From JAOAFX01 sp049700315 (GTDB lineage: Bacteria > Hydrothermota > Tepidihabitantia > SM23-42 > JAOAFX01): 64,000 bases of DNA. Position numbers and translations under genes: made by a program. Location: positions 16,543 to 80,542 of the forward strand of contig JBNAVN010000003.1 in the NCBI GenBank assembly GCA_049700315.1. Direction: 5' to 3'. Below the pieces are notes generated by a model. That model was given only the letters and a program-made list of their open reading frames with translations, searched no databases and was not told the DNA's origin. Below, piece after piece: positions 1-8,638 of this stretch (its first letter is position 1; each line of letters starts with the position of its first letter).

Positions 1-1
1 T

Positions 2-859
2 GACCCTTTGATTGGATTTGCAAGAAACAACAGGATACATACAACCTTCAACCAGACCGGCACGGCTACAGGCAGATTATCTTCAAACAATCCCAATATC
101 CAGAACATCCCCATCCGCAGTCGCCTGGGTAATGAACTGCGAAAGGCATTTGTAGCACAGAAAGGATTCATGCTTGTTTCAGCTGATTATTCCCAGATTG
201 AATTGAGAATACTTGCCCATGTCTCAAAAGACAGAAATCTTATTGAAGCATTCAAATCCAGTCGTGATATCCACAATCACACTGCCTCATTGATATTTGC
301 TCTTAGCGAAGATGAAGTTGATGACGAAAAAAGGCGCATCGCCAAAGTTGTTAACTATGGGTTAATATATGGAATGAGTGACTATGGACTTGCTCAGGAA
401 CTCGGAATTTCCGTTGAACAAGCAGGGCAATTCATACAGTCCTATTACGGTTTGTATCCTGAAGTTGATAAATGGCGGCTATCAGCAATATCAAGTGTTG
501 AGCAAAAAGGTTATACAGAGACACTCTTCAGCAGAAAAAGACCTATCCCTGAAATAAATTCTGAAAATTATAATCTCAGAGAATTTGCAAAAAGACTGGC
601 AATCAATACACCAATCCAGGGGACCGCTGCGGATTTGATTAAGATGGCAATGATTGAGGTTGAAAAGAGATTAAACCAGGCACATTTCAAAAGTGGACTT
701 CTATTATCAATCCACGATGAGTTGTTGTTTGAAATAGAAGAAGAAAGAACTGATGAAGCAAGAGAAATCATAAAGAAGACAATGGAAAATGTCTGTGAGT
801 TCAATGTGCCGATTGTAGTAAATATTAATATCGGAAAAAACTGGGCAGAAGCCCATTGA
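2..859 (+). CDS. polA: DNA polymerase I, C-terminal part (runs off the left edge)
   Basis: This is the palm/fingers part of a family A DNA polymerase, which fills gaps during repair and Okazaki-fragment maturation. Motif A (DYSQIELRILAH), motif B (RRIAKVVNYGLIYGM) and motif C (HDELLFEI) are all present in order, and the N-terminal visible segment holds the conserved TATGRLSS and PNIQNIPIR stretches. The reading frame is open to the first base of the window, so the 5' nuclease and proofreading domains lie upstream and cannot be assessed. The TTG at position 8 is an internal codon, not a start. It is followed after 43 nt by the small DUF1858 gene on the same strand. Confidence 0.97.
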   Translation, partial: DPLIGFARNNRIHTTFNQTGTATGRLSSNNPNIQNIPIRSRLGNELRKAFVAQKGFMLVSADYSQIELRILAHVSKDRNLIEAFKSSRDIHNHTASLIFALSEDEVDDEKRRIAKVVNYGLIYGMSDYGLAQELGISVEQAGQFIQSYYGLYPEVDKWRLSAISSVEQKGYTETLFSRKRPIPEINSENYNLREFAKRLAINTPIQGTAADLIKMAMIEVEKRLNQAHFKSGLLLSIHDELLFEIEEERTDEAREIIKKTMENVCEFNVPIVVNINIGKNWAEAH

Positions 860-902
860 TTATCGCCCATTGATTCTTTGTCTATTTTGGATATAATAAT
901 TT

Positions 903-1100
903 GTGATCACCAGAGAAACGAAGGTTGAGAATATTCTCAGAGAATTTCCCGAGAAGATACCTATCTTTGTACAAATGGGTCTACCCTGCTTTGTCTGCGG
1001 TGAACGGTTCTGGGGCACAATTGAAGAATTGTGTCAGAGATATGATATTGAACCAGAAACATTATCAAAAGAATTGAACAGAATCAATAAAGGGGTGTGA
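903..1100 (+). CDS. DUF1858-type small protein
   Basis: A 65-residue protein starting at GTG. It resembles the DUF1858/ScdA N-terminal-like domain: a short helical domain with a conserved C-x-x-C (GLPCFVCGERFWGTIEEL) and the pattern 'T-x-x-V/I-L-x-x-F/Y-P'. These domains occur alone or attached to redox and nitrogen-metabolism proteins, and their biochemical role is not settled. Its stop codon overlaps the region of the next gene's start (TGA at 1098-1100, next ATG at 1103), so the two are probably translated from one mRNA. No promoter box is visible in the 43 nt upstream, which suggests cotranscription with polA. Confidence 0.75.
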   Translation: MITRETKVENILREFPEKIPIFVQMGLPCFVCGERFWGTIEELCQRYDIEPETLSKELNRINKGV

Positions 1101-1102
1101 AT

Positions 1103-1954
1103 ATGCAAAAATGGTTATATTGTCCGGTCTGCAGAGGAAGTTTGGTGAAGAAACAATCAGTAATTCTTTGCAAAAAGTGTGGCTGGCAACATTATAAAAA
1201 TCCTCTGCCTTCAGTTGCCGGATTTATAATGAATGCTGATGATGAGATATTATTGATCAAACGCGGTGCTGAACCAGAAAAAGGCAGATGGGCACTACCT
1301 TCGGGCTTTATTGAACCCAATGAAACACCAGAGCAGGCAGTATTGAGAGAATTGAAGGAAGAAACTGGGTTGAATGGCACGATAAAAAAGATGCTCGGAA
1401 TTTATGTTGAACCAACAAGGTTCTATGGAGATGTGCTTCTCATTGGTTATGAGATTGAAGGCACCGGTGGCAAGATCAGACCCGGCTCAGATACCACAGA
1501 AGTCAATTTCTTTTCCAAAAACAAACTGCCAAGAATTCCATTTTTGAGCCATCGCGAAATCATCAATCAGGGAATCAATAGTCAAACAGATAATGTCTAT
1601 GTTGAAGTCCTGAAATCAAAGATTTCTGAAGCAGTCATTACTGATACAATTCTCTTTTATAAGGGAAGTATGGGTATAGATGCAAAAATTATGCGGTCAG
1701 CGCACATTAAGCCCGGAGAAAAGGTGCAGGTTTTAAATTATGATAATGGCGAAAGGCTTGAAACCTATGTTATCCCTGAAAAACCAGATTCAAGGAAGTT
1801 CATCCTTTATGGTCCGGCTTCATTAAAAGGTAAGAAGGGACAGAGATTATGCATACTCTCTTATGCATTTGTTGCCCAGAATAAAGCAGAATTTTTTAAG
1901 CCGAGGATTGTCATCCTTGATACAAAAAATTTCATCAAAAAAATCAAATCCTAA
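1103..1954 (+). CDS. Zinc-ribbon Nudix hydrolase fused to aspartate 1-decarboxylase (PanD-like) domain
   Basis: Residues 1-35 form a zinc ribbon (CPVC ... CKKC), followed by a Nudix domain (about 36-160) with a full Nudix box (GFIEPNETPEQAVLRELKEE, then TGL). From about residue 168 the chain matches pyruvoyl-dependent aspartate decarboxylase: a lysine matching Lys9 (VLKSKI), the Gly-Ser self-cleavage site in YKGSMGID (E. coli YEGSCAID), Arg54 and Tyr58 equivalents in NGERLETYVIP, and the final strand region ILSYAFV. The usual Asn72 position appears to be Tyr here (FILYGPAS). PanD makes beta-alanine for pantothenate and CoA; Nudix enzymes cleave nucleoside diphosphate-X compounds. If the fusion self-processes, the Nudix part would stay joined to the beta chain. 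ATG 1103 is preferred over GTG 1097 because GGGG at 1092-1095 is correctly spaced. Confidence 0.8.
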   Translation: MQKWLYCPVCRGSLVKKQSVILCKKCGWQHYKNPLPSVAGFIMNADDEILLIKRGAEPEKGRWALPSGFIEPNETPEQAVLRELKEETGLNGTIKKMLGIYVEPTRFYGDVLLIGYEIEGTGGKIRPGSDTTEVNFFSKNKLPRIPFLSHREIINQGINSQTDNVYVEVLKSKISEAVITDTILFYKGSMGIDAKIMRSAHIKPGEKVQVLNYDNGERLETYVIPEKPDSRKFILYGPASLKGKKGQRLCILSYAFVAQNKAEFFKPRIVILDTKNFIKKIKS

Positions 1955-2882
1955 AAAATTTATATATGGACCGGTCCCTTCGCGACGGCTGGGCTATTCA
2001 TTAGGAATTGATTTACTCATTCCCAAGACCTGCACTTATAATTGTATTTACTGCCAGTTAGGAAAGACAACAAATCAGACACTGAAGCGAAAAAAATATG
2101 TTCCATCAAGAATGATTTTGAAAGAACTGAGCCATTTGTTAAGAACAAAAACCCGCATTGATTATATCACATTTTCCGGTTCTGGTGAACCAACCCTGAG
2201 TTCAGATATTGGACTATTAATAAAGAAAATTAGACGACTCACAAAAATCCCTGTTGCAGTTATAACTAATTCTTCCTTAATGCACAAAAAAGATGTCCAG
2301 AAAGGTCTATTAAGTGCGGATGTCATCCTGCCCACACTCACCACGGTTCAGGAAAAAACATTCAGAAAAATTCATCGGTCAATCCCGGCGATAACTGCCA
2401 AAAAAATCGTTAATGGGTTGATTCGGTTTCGCAAATGTTACAAAGGGAAAATCTGGCTTGAGGTAATGCTTATCAAAGGGTTGAACGATTCAAAACAGGA
2501 AATTCAGGCATTAAAAAAGATAATAAGAAGAATCAAGCCTGATAGAATCCATCTAAATACTGTAGTAAGACCACCAAGTGAGAAATTTGCCCGACCCTTA
2601 TCCATATCTGAACTGAAACGGATAAAGAAAATCATCGGAAGGAATTGCGAAATTGTAGCAGAATTCAAGAAACCAGGCAATGTTTCAAAATTTAAAGACA
2701 ATAATGAAATGGTCTTACAATATTTAAGACGAAGACCTGCAACCCTTATTGATATGAACAAAAGTCTGGGCATCAATCAAAGTGAATTGATAAAAAATCT
2801 TGAAAGACTCCTAAAATCCAGAAAAATCAAAAAGAAGAGATATGGAGGTAGAATTTTTTATGAAACAGTCAAAGATAGTTGA
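1917..2882 (+). CDS. Radical SAM protein of the COG0731 type with C-terminal winged helix
   Basis: The N-terminal core holds YGPVPSRRLGYSLGIDL and the radical SAM cluster motif CTYNCIYC, followed by FSGSGEPT, all typical of COG0731 Fe-S oxidoreductases related to the TYW1 group. The substrate is unknown. The last ~70 residues look like a small helix-turn-helix/winged-helix module rich in Lys. The start is uncertain. The frame is open upstream to ATG 1863 inside the Nudix gene, but the conserved part begins only near 1945. TTG at 1917 is preferred because GAGGA at 1903-1907 lies 9 nt before it. The gene overlaps the Nudix gene by about 38 nt, suggesting coupling. Confidence 0.8.
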   Translation: MIQKISSKKSNPKKFIYGPVPSRRLGYSLGIDLLIPKTCTYNCIYCQLGKTTNQTLKRKKYVPSRMILKELSHLLRTKTRIDYITFSGSGEPTLSSDIGLLIKKIRRLTKIPVAVITNSSLMHKKDVQKGLLSADVILPTLTTVQEKTFRKIHRSIPAITAKKIVNGLIRFRKCYKGKIWLEVMLIKGLNDSKQEIQALKKIIRRIKPDRIHLNTVVRPPSEKFARPLSISELKRIKKIIGRNCEIVAEFKKPGNVSKFKDNNEMVLQYLRRRPATLIDMNKSLGINQSELIKNLERLLKSRKIKKKRYGGRIFYETVKDS

Positions 2883-3387
2883 ACCATATGATTTGTCAAA
2901 AGAGGAACTTCTGGAGTTTATTCCTGACCTTGCCAAAAACTGGCTTGCCCATGATGGACTCTGGTTTTTGTGTATTGAACAGAAATACGGTATTGAATCA
3001 GCAATTGAACTTGATAAAAAGGCGTGGGAAAAATTTACAGTAATTGAAGCAGAAAGAATAATGAAACGGCTGAATATAGAGCCCAATAGCGGTATTACAG
3101 GTTTGATTCAGGCGCTAAAATTCCGGCTGTATGCATTTATCAATAAGCAGGAAATTATTGAAATCTCTGACAAAAGATGTGTGTTGAGAATGAATAACTG
3201 CCGTGTGCAGGAAGCGAGAAAGCGCAAAGGTCTGCCTGATTTTCCCTGCAAGCCTGTTGGTATAGTGGAATATGCCTATTTTGCCCAAACCATTGATAGC
3301 CGTATTAAGACCAATTGTATTACCTGTCCCCCAGATTCCCATCCCGACGATTATTTCTGCGCCTGGGAGTTTGTACTTCAGGATTAA
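2860..3387 (+). CDS. DUF6125-like cytosolic protein
   Basis: A 175-residue soluble protein resembling the DUF6125 group, characterised by an N-terminal 'KNWLAHDGLWFLCIEQKYG' helix and a C-terminal cysteine-rich end (TNCITCPPDSHPDDYFCAWEF) that could bind metal. It also has the paired CR-x-Q-EARKRKGLPDFPC segment. Function is unknown. ATG 2860 was chosen because GGAGG lies at 2844-2848; an in-frame ATG at 2842 would sit on top of that site. It overlaps the end of the radical SAM gene by 23 nt, so it is probably the last gene of that operon. It ends three bases before the stop of the convergent TPR gene. Confidence 0.65.
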   Translation: MKQSKIVEPYDLSKEELLEFIPDLAKNWLAHDGLWFLCIEQKYGIESAIELDKKAWEKFTVIEAERIMKRLNIEPNSGITGLIQALKFRLYAFINKQEIIEISDKRCVLRMNNCRVQEARKRKGLPDFPCKPVGIVEYAYFAQTIDSRIKTNCITCPPDSHPDDYFCAWEFVLQD

Positions 3388-3390
3388 ATT

Positions 3391-4125
3391 TTATTTTTCC
3401 TTGATCTGTTCCAGAAGTTTTAATGCCTCTGGTTGGTCATCAAGTATATAATCTGCCACATAAGTAGGATTGTTTATTTCCAGGACTTTATTCAGATACC
3501 ACCTTGCCTTTTCATATTCTCTTTTCTTGATGTATACCTTCGCCATATCCACATAAAGAATTGTATAATTTGAATCAATGGCAATTGCCTGATTCAAATA
3601 TTCTATTGATTTATTCAGATTACCGCCCATCAGTTTTGGTAATTCGTAATAAAGCATAGCACAAGCATCCATGGCACCGGTATGTTTGGGATCAAGTTTT
3701 AAGACAATATCAATTTCCTTTTTGATCTCGGGAACCAGACTGAGAGAATTGAGAACACCTTTTGTCTGTCCACTCCTTCCTAAGTTTACCATATACCAGA
3801 AGTGCGCCTGGGCACAGTCCTTGTCCAATGCCATTGCCCTTTTCCCATATTCCATGCCCCGGGTGTAGAAATTCAACTTCTCGTCCTTTTTTTCAGCATT
3901 GTCGCCCATAAGATAATTGATTCTGGAAAGTTCATAATTAGCCCGAAGGTTATCAGGCTCATCCTTAACAATATCAAGCAGTATCTCATAACTCTTCATT
4001 AAATTATCTTTGTTCAAATGTCTTGATTCGTATAAATCAATCGCCTCCTGTATCCTTATGTCTGAGTTCTGTGCAAACAGAAATACAAAACTTGACAATA
4101 ATCCAATGTAGATTCTGTAGTTCAT
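3391..4125 (-). CDS. Secreted TPR protein, TatT-like
   Basis: A 244-residue protein with an N-terminal signal peptide (MNYRIYIGLLSSFVFLFAQN) followed by tetratricopeptide-like helical repeats across the rest. The layout resembles TRAP-transporter TatT-type periplasmic TPR proteins, including the 'KRAMALDKDCAQAHFWYMVNLGR' region. It probably acts as a periplasmic protein-interaction scaffold; no partner can be named. It is the last gene of the minus-strand run that starts at 9850 and has an AGGAGG-like site just upstream of its ATG. Confidence 0.7.
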   Translation of the reverse strand: MNYRIYIGLLSSFVFLFAQNSDIRIQEAIDLYESRHLNKDNLMKSYEILLDIVKDEPDNLRANYELSRINYLMGDNAEKKDEKLNFYTRGMEYGKRAMALDKDCAQAHFWYMVNLGRSGQTKGVLNSLSLVPEIKKEIDIVLKLDPKHTGAMDACAMLYYELPKLMGGNLNKSIEYLNQAIAIDSNYTILYVDMAKVYIKKREYEKARWYLNKVLEINNPTYVADYILDDQPEALKLLEQIKEK

Positions 4126-4162
4126 ATAACCTCCTTATATACAAATATTTTGTCTGTTTTTC

Positions 4163-4894
4163 TCAGCATTTTTGATGGCTGTCCATTTTTAACATTGTCG
4201 CAATCGTAAAACAATTGATTGCCTTCTGTTGAAGACGTTCATAATAATACAGAATTGATGGCTTTTCTGAAATCTTCACTCGCAATGTAAATACATTATC
4301 AGTAATGTATATCGCTTCCTTCTTAATACTCAAATCATTCTTTCCATCACCACCAAAACCATATTTGTATCCTGCCTCCTTAACCTTACTCAGTACTACC
4401 GGATTGATTCTATTAAACGGATACGAAATGGCATCAATTGGTCCGAGATATTTCTCTAAAACTCTCTTGGATTCAAATATCTCATATTCTAACCTTTCAG
4501 AATTCATCCGGGCAAGGTTGCAGTGCGACATGGTGTGAGAGCCAAAACTGACACCCGATTCTTTCATTTCCAAAATTTGATGCCAATCAAGATGGCGGTT
4601 TCTTTTCTTCCAAATTGAGATATCCCAGTAATTTTCCATACCAATATAATCCACTACCAAAAACACAATCGCTGGACATCGGTATTTTTTCAAAATCGGA
4701 AATGCGTAATGATACAAATTTTCTTCACCATCATCAAAGGTGATGATTATCCCATCTTTTTTCTGCTCGGGTAGAATAATATCATAGCCACTATCAATAA
4801 TTGTCTTGATAAAAAAATCAAATTGCCAGGGAAAATTCCAGGTACCGCCGAACTGAAACTGATCAGTTATTCTGTGGAACTGCAATGCCTTCAT
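4163..4894 (-). CDS. Polysaccharide deacetylase family protein
   Basis: The NodB-homology motifs are visible: motif 1 TFDDGE with the metal-binding Asp, motif 2 SHTMSHCNL giving the His-x3-His metal pair, and motif 3 SYPFNR (usually YPxG). It would remove acetyl or similar groups from a cell-surface or secreted glycan. No signal peptide is apparent, so the substrate may be a lipid-linked precursor in the cytoplasm. ATG 4894 is preferred to the upstream in-frame codon at 4915. It overlaps the end of the MFS gene by 32 nt and so is probably cotranscribed with it. Confidence 0.82.
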   Translation of the reverse strand: MKALQFHRITDQFQFGGTWNFPWQFDFFIKTIIDSGYDIILPEQKKDGIIITFDDGEENLYHYAFPILKKYRCPAIVFLVVDYIGMENYWDISIWKKRNRHLDWHQILEMKESGVSFGSHTMSHCNLARMNSERLEYEIFESKRVLEKYLGPIDAISYPFNRINPVVLSKVKEAGYKYGFGGDGKNDLSIKKEAIYITDNVFTLRVKISEKPSILYYYERLQQKAINCFTIATMLKMDSHQKC

Positions 4895-6269
4895 TATTGC
4901 TTTTTGCCCGAACAATTAAAATCCAGCTTGCGATGGCAAGGACAAACACAATTCCTCCAAAGATAAAAAAGAGAATTTTTCTGCTTATAAAAGCTGCAAG
5001 CGAACCAACAACCAATGCACCAACAACAAATGTTAAATTCAAAAGCCAATCACGGAAAGAAAATATTCTTCCCCGAATTTCTTCATCTGCATAATGATGG
5101 ATCAGTGTATCCTGACCAATAAATATTGGCGATGCTGCAGCACCTACAATCAGGGCAATGATAATGAATTGATAGAACTGGCTAATAAAAGGAAATGCAA
5201 TCAGTCCAATACCAATAATAACGAAGCAATAAACGATAAAGACCTTCAAATCAAGGTAGTGCCCAAGTGTCCCTGCAATATAAGCGCCAAGCAGAAGTCC
5301 AATTGCGCCAACTGCAGCAAGCACACCGACACCCCTTGTTCCCCATTCCATATCCTGCTGGATTGTAGGAATTGCCAGAACATATATCACACTCCCCGCA
5401 ACAATCATCAAAAAAATTGTACCCATTGCAAAACTTAGATTTTTCTTCTTTACAATATGCCTGATTGCCTGAAACATTTCTTTCAGAATTTTCAGTATCC
5501 CATCTTTTACCATTATGACCAGATTCTCAGGTTTCAAATGGCTTGCTTCTTTGGCCCGTTCTCTTAATTTTACCTTCATTATATAAAGCATTATCGCTGA
5601 TATGCCGAATGTAATGCCGTCAATAAGAAATGCAACAATCCAGCCAGCAATGCCCAATACATTCTTCCAGATGGGCCAATCAATGATCAGTCCGCCTGTT
5701 GCCATACCCAAAAATGTCGCTCCTCTACCCACGAGATTGATGATGGAATTTGCCGTTAGCAGTCTCTTTTTTGATACAAGATTGGGAATTATGGCACTCC
5801 TTGCAGTATTGAAAAATAGAGCAAGCAGGAACATAAAGAAAACAATTCCAAATACTGGATAAATATTTTTTGTGTATATATAAACCAGCGGCAGAAAGAA
5901 TGCACAAATCATCCGAAGTGTATCACATATCACCATAACCTTTTTCTTATGCCAGCGGTCAACCAGAACTCCGGCAATTGGTCCAAAAATCAATACGGGA
6001 AGGGTAATGAATAACGCAAGTTGCGACAACAAGAAAGGCGTCCTCTCTTTGGGAAACAAACCAATAAGAGCGATGAGAGCAATGTAGTCAAGTTTATCAC
6101 CAAATTGACTGACTGTCTGTGAAAACACAAAGATTGAGAAATCCCGTATTTTTAGTATATTCCAGAATTTAACCCTGCTTATGACACACCTCAGTGTAAA
6201 AATCCAGAACCTGCTTCGTGACAGCTTTCCAGTCGTATTTTTTTGCCTTTTCTCTGCCTGCAGAGCCAA
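4863..6269 (-). CDS. MFS transporter, MFS_3/EntS-like
   Basis: A membrane protein with about twelve hydrophobic helices beginning after residue 40, and the typical loop signature GVLVDRWHKKKVMV between helices 2 and 3 (MFS motif A-like D-R-x-x-K/R). The family exports siderophores, macrolides or other small molecules. The exact start is unclear. The frame is open to a TTG at 6269, but residues before 'VKFWNILKIRDFSIF' (near 6172) read like the out-of-frame end of the glycosyltransferase gene, and no ATG/GTG with a good ribosome site is present there. The true start may therefore be a non-standard codon close to 6180. Confidence 0.8.
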   Translation of the reverse strand: MALQAEKRQKNTTGKLSRSRFWIFTLRCVISRVKFWNILKIRDFSIFVFSQTVSQFGDKLDYIALIALIGLFPKERTPFLLSQLALFITLPVLIFGPIAGVLVDRWHKKKVMVICDTLRMICAFFLPLVYIYTKNIYPVFGIVFFMFLLALFFNTARSAIIPNLVSKKRLLTANSIINLVGRGATFLGMATGGLIIDWPIWKNVLGIAGWIVAFLIDGITFGISAIMLYIMKVKLRERAKEASHLKPENLVIMVKDGILKILKEMFQAIRHIVKKKNLSFAMGTIFLMIVAGSVIYVLAIPTIQQDMEWGTRGVGVLAAVGAIGLLLGAYIAGTLGHYLDLKVFIVYCFVIIGIGLIAFPFISQFYQFIIIALIVGAAASPIFIGQDTLIHHYADEEIRGRIFSFRDWLLNLTFVVGALVVGSLAAFISRKILFFIFGGIVFVLAIASWILIVRAKSNNEGIAVPQNN

Positions 6270-7290
6270 GTTTTCTCATCAATTCAGGTTGTCTCAGAAG
6301 ATAAATTACCTTCTCGGCAAGAGAATCAGGATTCATTGGTTCAAAGAACAAACCCTCAATCCCCTCGCCAAGGATTGTTCTATATCCTGGTATATCAGAT
6401 GCGACAATGGGTTTGCCACTTGCCATTGCCTCAAGCAGCACAATGCCAAAACTTTCTGCACCGGTCGCAGGTGAACAATAGATATCACAGGAGGCATAAT
6501 AACGTGGCAGGTCTTCGGGTGTTACAAAACCAACAAATACTACATTTTCCTTTATATGCTCTTCAATATAGCGCCGATAATAATGCTCTAAAAATCCCTC
6601 ACCAACTATCACAAGTTTTGCTTCAGGAAATTCTTTCACTATTTTGGGAAATGCCATCAAAAGATACTTCAGTCCTTTGCGCGGTTCAAACCTTCCTACA
6701 AAAAGAATCTTTGGCGAATATCTCTTAAGTTCTTCTATCTGAGGTAGCGCCGGATGGAATCTCTCTGTATCAATGCCATTGGGAATAATTCGATATTCAC
6801 CGATTGGGAAATAACGCAGAACACAATCCCGTGCCACTGTAGAAACTGCAATCATACCATCAATTCTTCTGAAGTATTGTTCTAAAACAGGTTCCCACAA
6901 TACATAACCAAAACTCTCTTCATAAGCCGAATGGAAAGTGACAAAATTCCTGGCACTGGAATATTTGATGGCAAGATAAGGCAGGGTTGGTGCAAGTGCA
7001 CCATGAAGATGAATAACATCAAACTTCTCTGCCTCCAGAAAACGACGAACCTGCCAGGGCAGGGTGATGCCAAAACTTAAAACTGAGAATGAGCGATTCT
7101 TTGGAAATTTTATTGCCCTACCCATTCTTATGATTTTTTCATCCACATAGGGATAATTCTTGCCAAATGAAGGTGCAACAATCTTTGTTAAATGCCCCAT
7201 CTGATTCAGATTTTTCCAGAGATGAAGGATGTGTTCTGATATGCCACCGGTATGAGGATAGAAAATATCTGAAACAAGCAAAATCTTCAA
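6169..7290 (-). CDS. GT4 family glycosyltransferase, PimA-like
   Basis: A 373-residue GT-B glycosyltransferase. The N-terminal nucleotide-independent half begins KILLVSDIFYPHTGGISEH, and the C-terminal half carries the donor-binding ILFVGRFEPRKGL and the E-x7-E motif (ESFGIVLLEAMASGKPIVAS). The closest family picture is phosphatidyl-myo-inositol mannosyltransferase PimA, which mannosylates a membrane phospholipid; the actual sugar and acceptor are not known. The start is TTG at 7290, overlapping the dUTPase stop (TTGA). The neighbouring lipid acyltransferase makes a glycolipid role more likely. Confidence 0.85.
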   Translation of the reverse strand: MKILLVSDIFYPHTGGISEHILHLWKNLNQMGHLTKIVAPSFGKNYPYVDEKIIRMGRAIKFPKNRSFSVLSFGITLPWQVRRFLEAEKFDVIHLHGALAPTLPYLAIKYSSARNFVTFHSAYEESFGYVLWEPVLEQYFRRIDGMIAVSTVARDCVLRYFPIGEYRIIPNGIDTERFHPALPQIEELKRYSPKILFVGRFEPRKGLKYLLMAFPKIVKEFPEAKLVIVGEGFLEHYYRRYIEEHIKENVVFVGFVTPEDLPRYYASCDIYCSPATGAESFGIVLLEAMASGKPIVASDIPGYRTILGEGIEGLFFEPMNPDSLAEKVIYLLRQPELMRKLGSAGREKAKKYDWKAVTKQVLDFYTEVCHKQG

Positions 7291-7781
7291 TCAATACCCC
7301 CGGTATGACCAAAACCACCACTTCCCCGTTCGGTTCTATTCAATTTTCTTACCTTTCTAAATTCTGCCTTTATGACCTTTGCTATTACCATCTGTGCGAT
7401 TCTATCACCCGGCTTTATTCTAACGCCTTTTCTACCAAAGTTAAAAAGAATCACCTTTATCTCGCCGCGGTAATCTGCATCTATTGTGCCCGGTGCATTT
7501 AGAATGCCGATGCCATATTTCAATGCCAGACCACTGCGGGGTCTAACCTGTGCCTCATAGCCTGCTGGTATTTCAATCTTGATACCTGTGGGAATGGCGC
7601 AAAAATCATGCGGCCGCAGGACCACTGTTCTCTGAATGTCTGCGTACAAATCGCAACCGGCCGATTGCGGAGTTTGATATTTTGGTATGAAATTGCCCTT
7701 TATTTTGATTCTTATTTTTTCAATGTTCCTATTATTATTAGGTGTTTTGGACTTTAAGTATTTAGGCATTTTGTGAGTCAT
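7287..7781 (-). CDS. dut: dUTP diphosphatase
   Basis: Trimeric dUTPase that hydrolyses dUTP to dUMP, keeping uracil out of DNA and supplying dTMP synthesis. The five family motifs are present: AGCDLYAD (1), RPRSGLALK (2), GTIDADYRGEI with the catalytic Asp (3), GDRIAQMVI (4) and the C-terminal P-loop-like RGSGGFGHTG (5). The start at 7781 gives an ATGA overlap with the acyltransferase stop; further upstream codons would lie inside that gene. About 24 residues precede the conserved core. It sits between a lipid acyltransferase and a glycosyltransferase, with which it shares overlapping codons. Confidence 0.95.
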   Translation of the reverse strand: MTHKMPKYLKSKTPNNNRNIEKIRIKIKGNFIPKYQTPQSAGCDLYADIQRTVVLRPHDFCAIPTGIKIEIPAGYEAQVRPRSGLALKYGIGILNAPGTIDADYRGEIKVILFNFGRKGVRIKPGDRIAQMVIAKVIKAEFRKVRKLNRTERGSGGFGHTGGID

Positions 7782-8623
7782 TCTATCCACTCTGGATGAA
7801 ATACAAACCACTGGTCTGGAAACCTAGATATAATCTCTTCAAATCTCTTTATCATAAACTTGTAAAATTCCTTTTCATCATCAAACATTTTCATCGGCTC
7901 AACGACACCTAAATAGCGCTTTCTTTCACCTGCTCTGTTCAATAAGACCATATATCCAAACAAAACCGGAATTTTCCTTCTCACAATTATCTCACCCAAA
8001 TTTTTAGGAAAACTCCTTTTTCCTGAAAAAAATCTGAATATCGTGCCCTGTTTCATTAAATCCCGGTCTGCAAGAACAGCCAGTATCCGGTTTTTTTTTA
8101 TTGCTTCAAGAAGCGCATAACTTGCCCGTGATAAAGTAAATGTCTTCAATCCTGTTGCCTCACGGTGTTTTGTATACAATTTGAACATCTCAGGTTCAGT
8201 CTCTTCAACCAGTGCATTCATTGGAAAGCCACAAGCAGCAAGATAACTACCTGCATAATCCCAGTTTCCAATGTGCATGGTAATCAGGATACATCCCTTA
8301 TTATGCGCAAGTGCATCATTCAGATTTTCAATTCCCTGAGGAATGACATTTTCTATCAGTTCTTCCTTCTTCAAAAATCCCAGTCGAAAAAAGTCAATCA
8401 TACATCGGGCGAAATTCTCAAAGGTCCGGCGACAGAAATAATTATGGTATTCTGGCTTTGAAGGGAATATGTAGTATAAATTCCGCAGGATGTATACTCT
8501 CTTCTTTTTAAGAAAAAAATAACAGATTCCACCAATAAAGCGCGCAAGTCCATCTGCAATTCTCAAAGGAATTATCTTTGTCAATCCCACTCCACATTTT
8601 TGTAGTCTAACCGCGATATTCAC
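7778..8623 (-). CDS. Lipid A-type acyltransferase (LpxL/HtrB family)
   Basis: A 281-residue LPLAT acyltransferase. The catalytic HX4D motif is seen in ITMHIGNWDYAG, followed by the acyl-acceptor region around LAVLADRDLMKQGT and the terminal QWFVFHPEW typical of HtrB/LpxL and the mycobacterial PatA. It would transfer an acyl chain to a glycolipid at the inner membrane. The start is GTG at 8623, 15 nt after the aminotransferase stop. Next to a PimA-like glycosyltransferase the pair recalls the PatA/PimA arrangement, but no lipid A genes are visible in the window to decide which lipid is acylated. Confidence 0.85.
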   Translation of the reverse strand: MNIAVRLQKCGVGLTKIIPLRIADGLARFIGGICYFFLKKKRVYILRNLYYIFPSKPEYHNYFCRRTFENFARCMIDFFRLGFLKKEELIENVIPQGIENLNDALAHNKGCILITMHIGNWDYAGSYLAACGFPMNALVEETEPEMFKLYTKHREATGLKTFTLSRASYALLEAIKKNRILAVLADRDLMKQGTIFRFFSGKRSFPKNLGEIIVRRKIPVLFGYMVLLNRAGERKRYLGVVEPMKMFDDEKEFYKFMIKRFEEIISRFPDQWFVFHPEWIE

Positions 8624-8638
8624 CAGTCAATAAATATG

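Noticed and set aside
1863..1916. Extended start of the radical SAM protein
   Set aside because: These codons overlap the PanD-like domain in another frame and contain no family-conserved residues.
6243..6728. 161-codon open frame on the plus strand
   Set aside because: It lies entirely opposite the PimA-like glycosyltransferase and MFS start, has low-complexity Gln-rich translation and no ribosome site.
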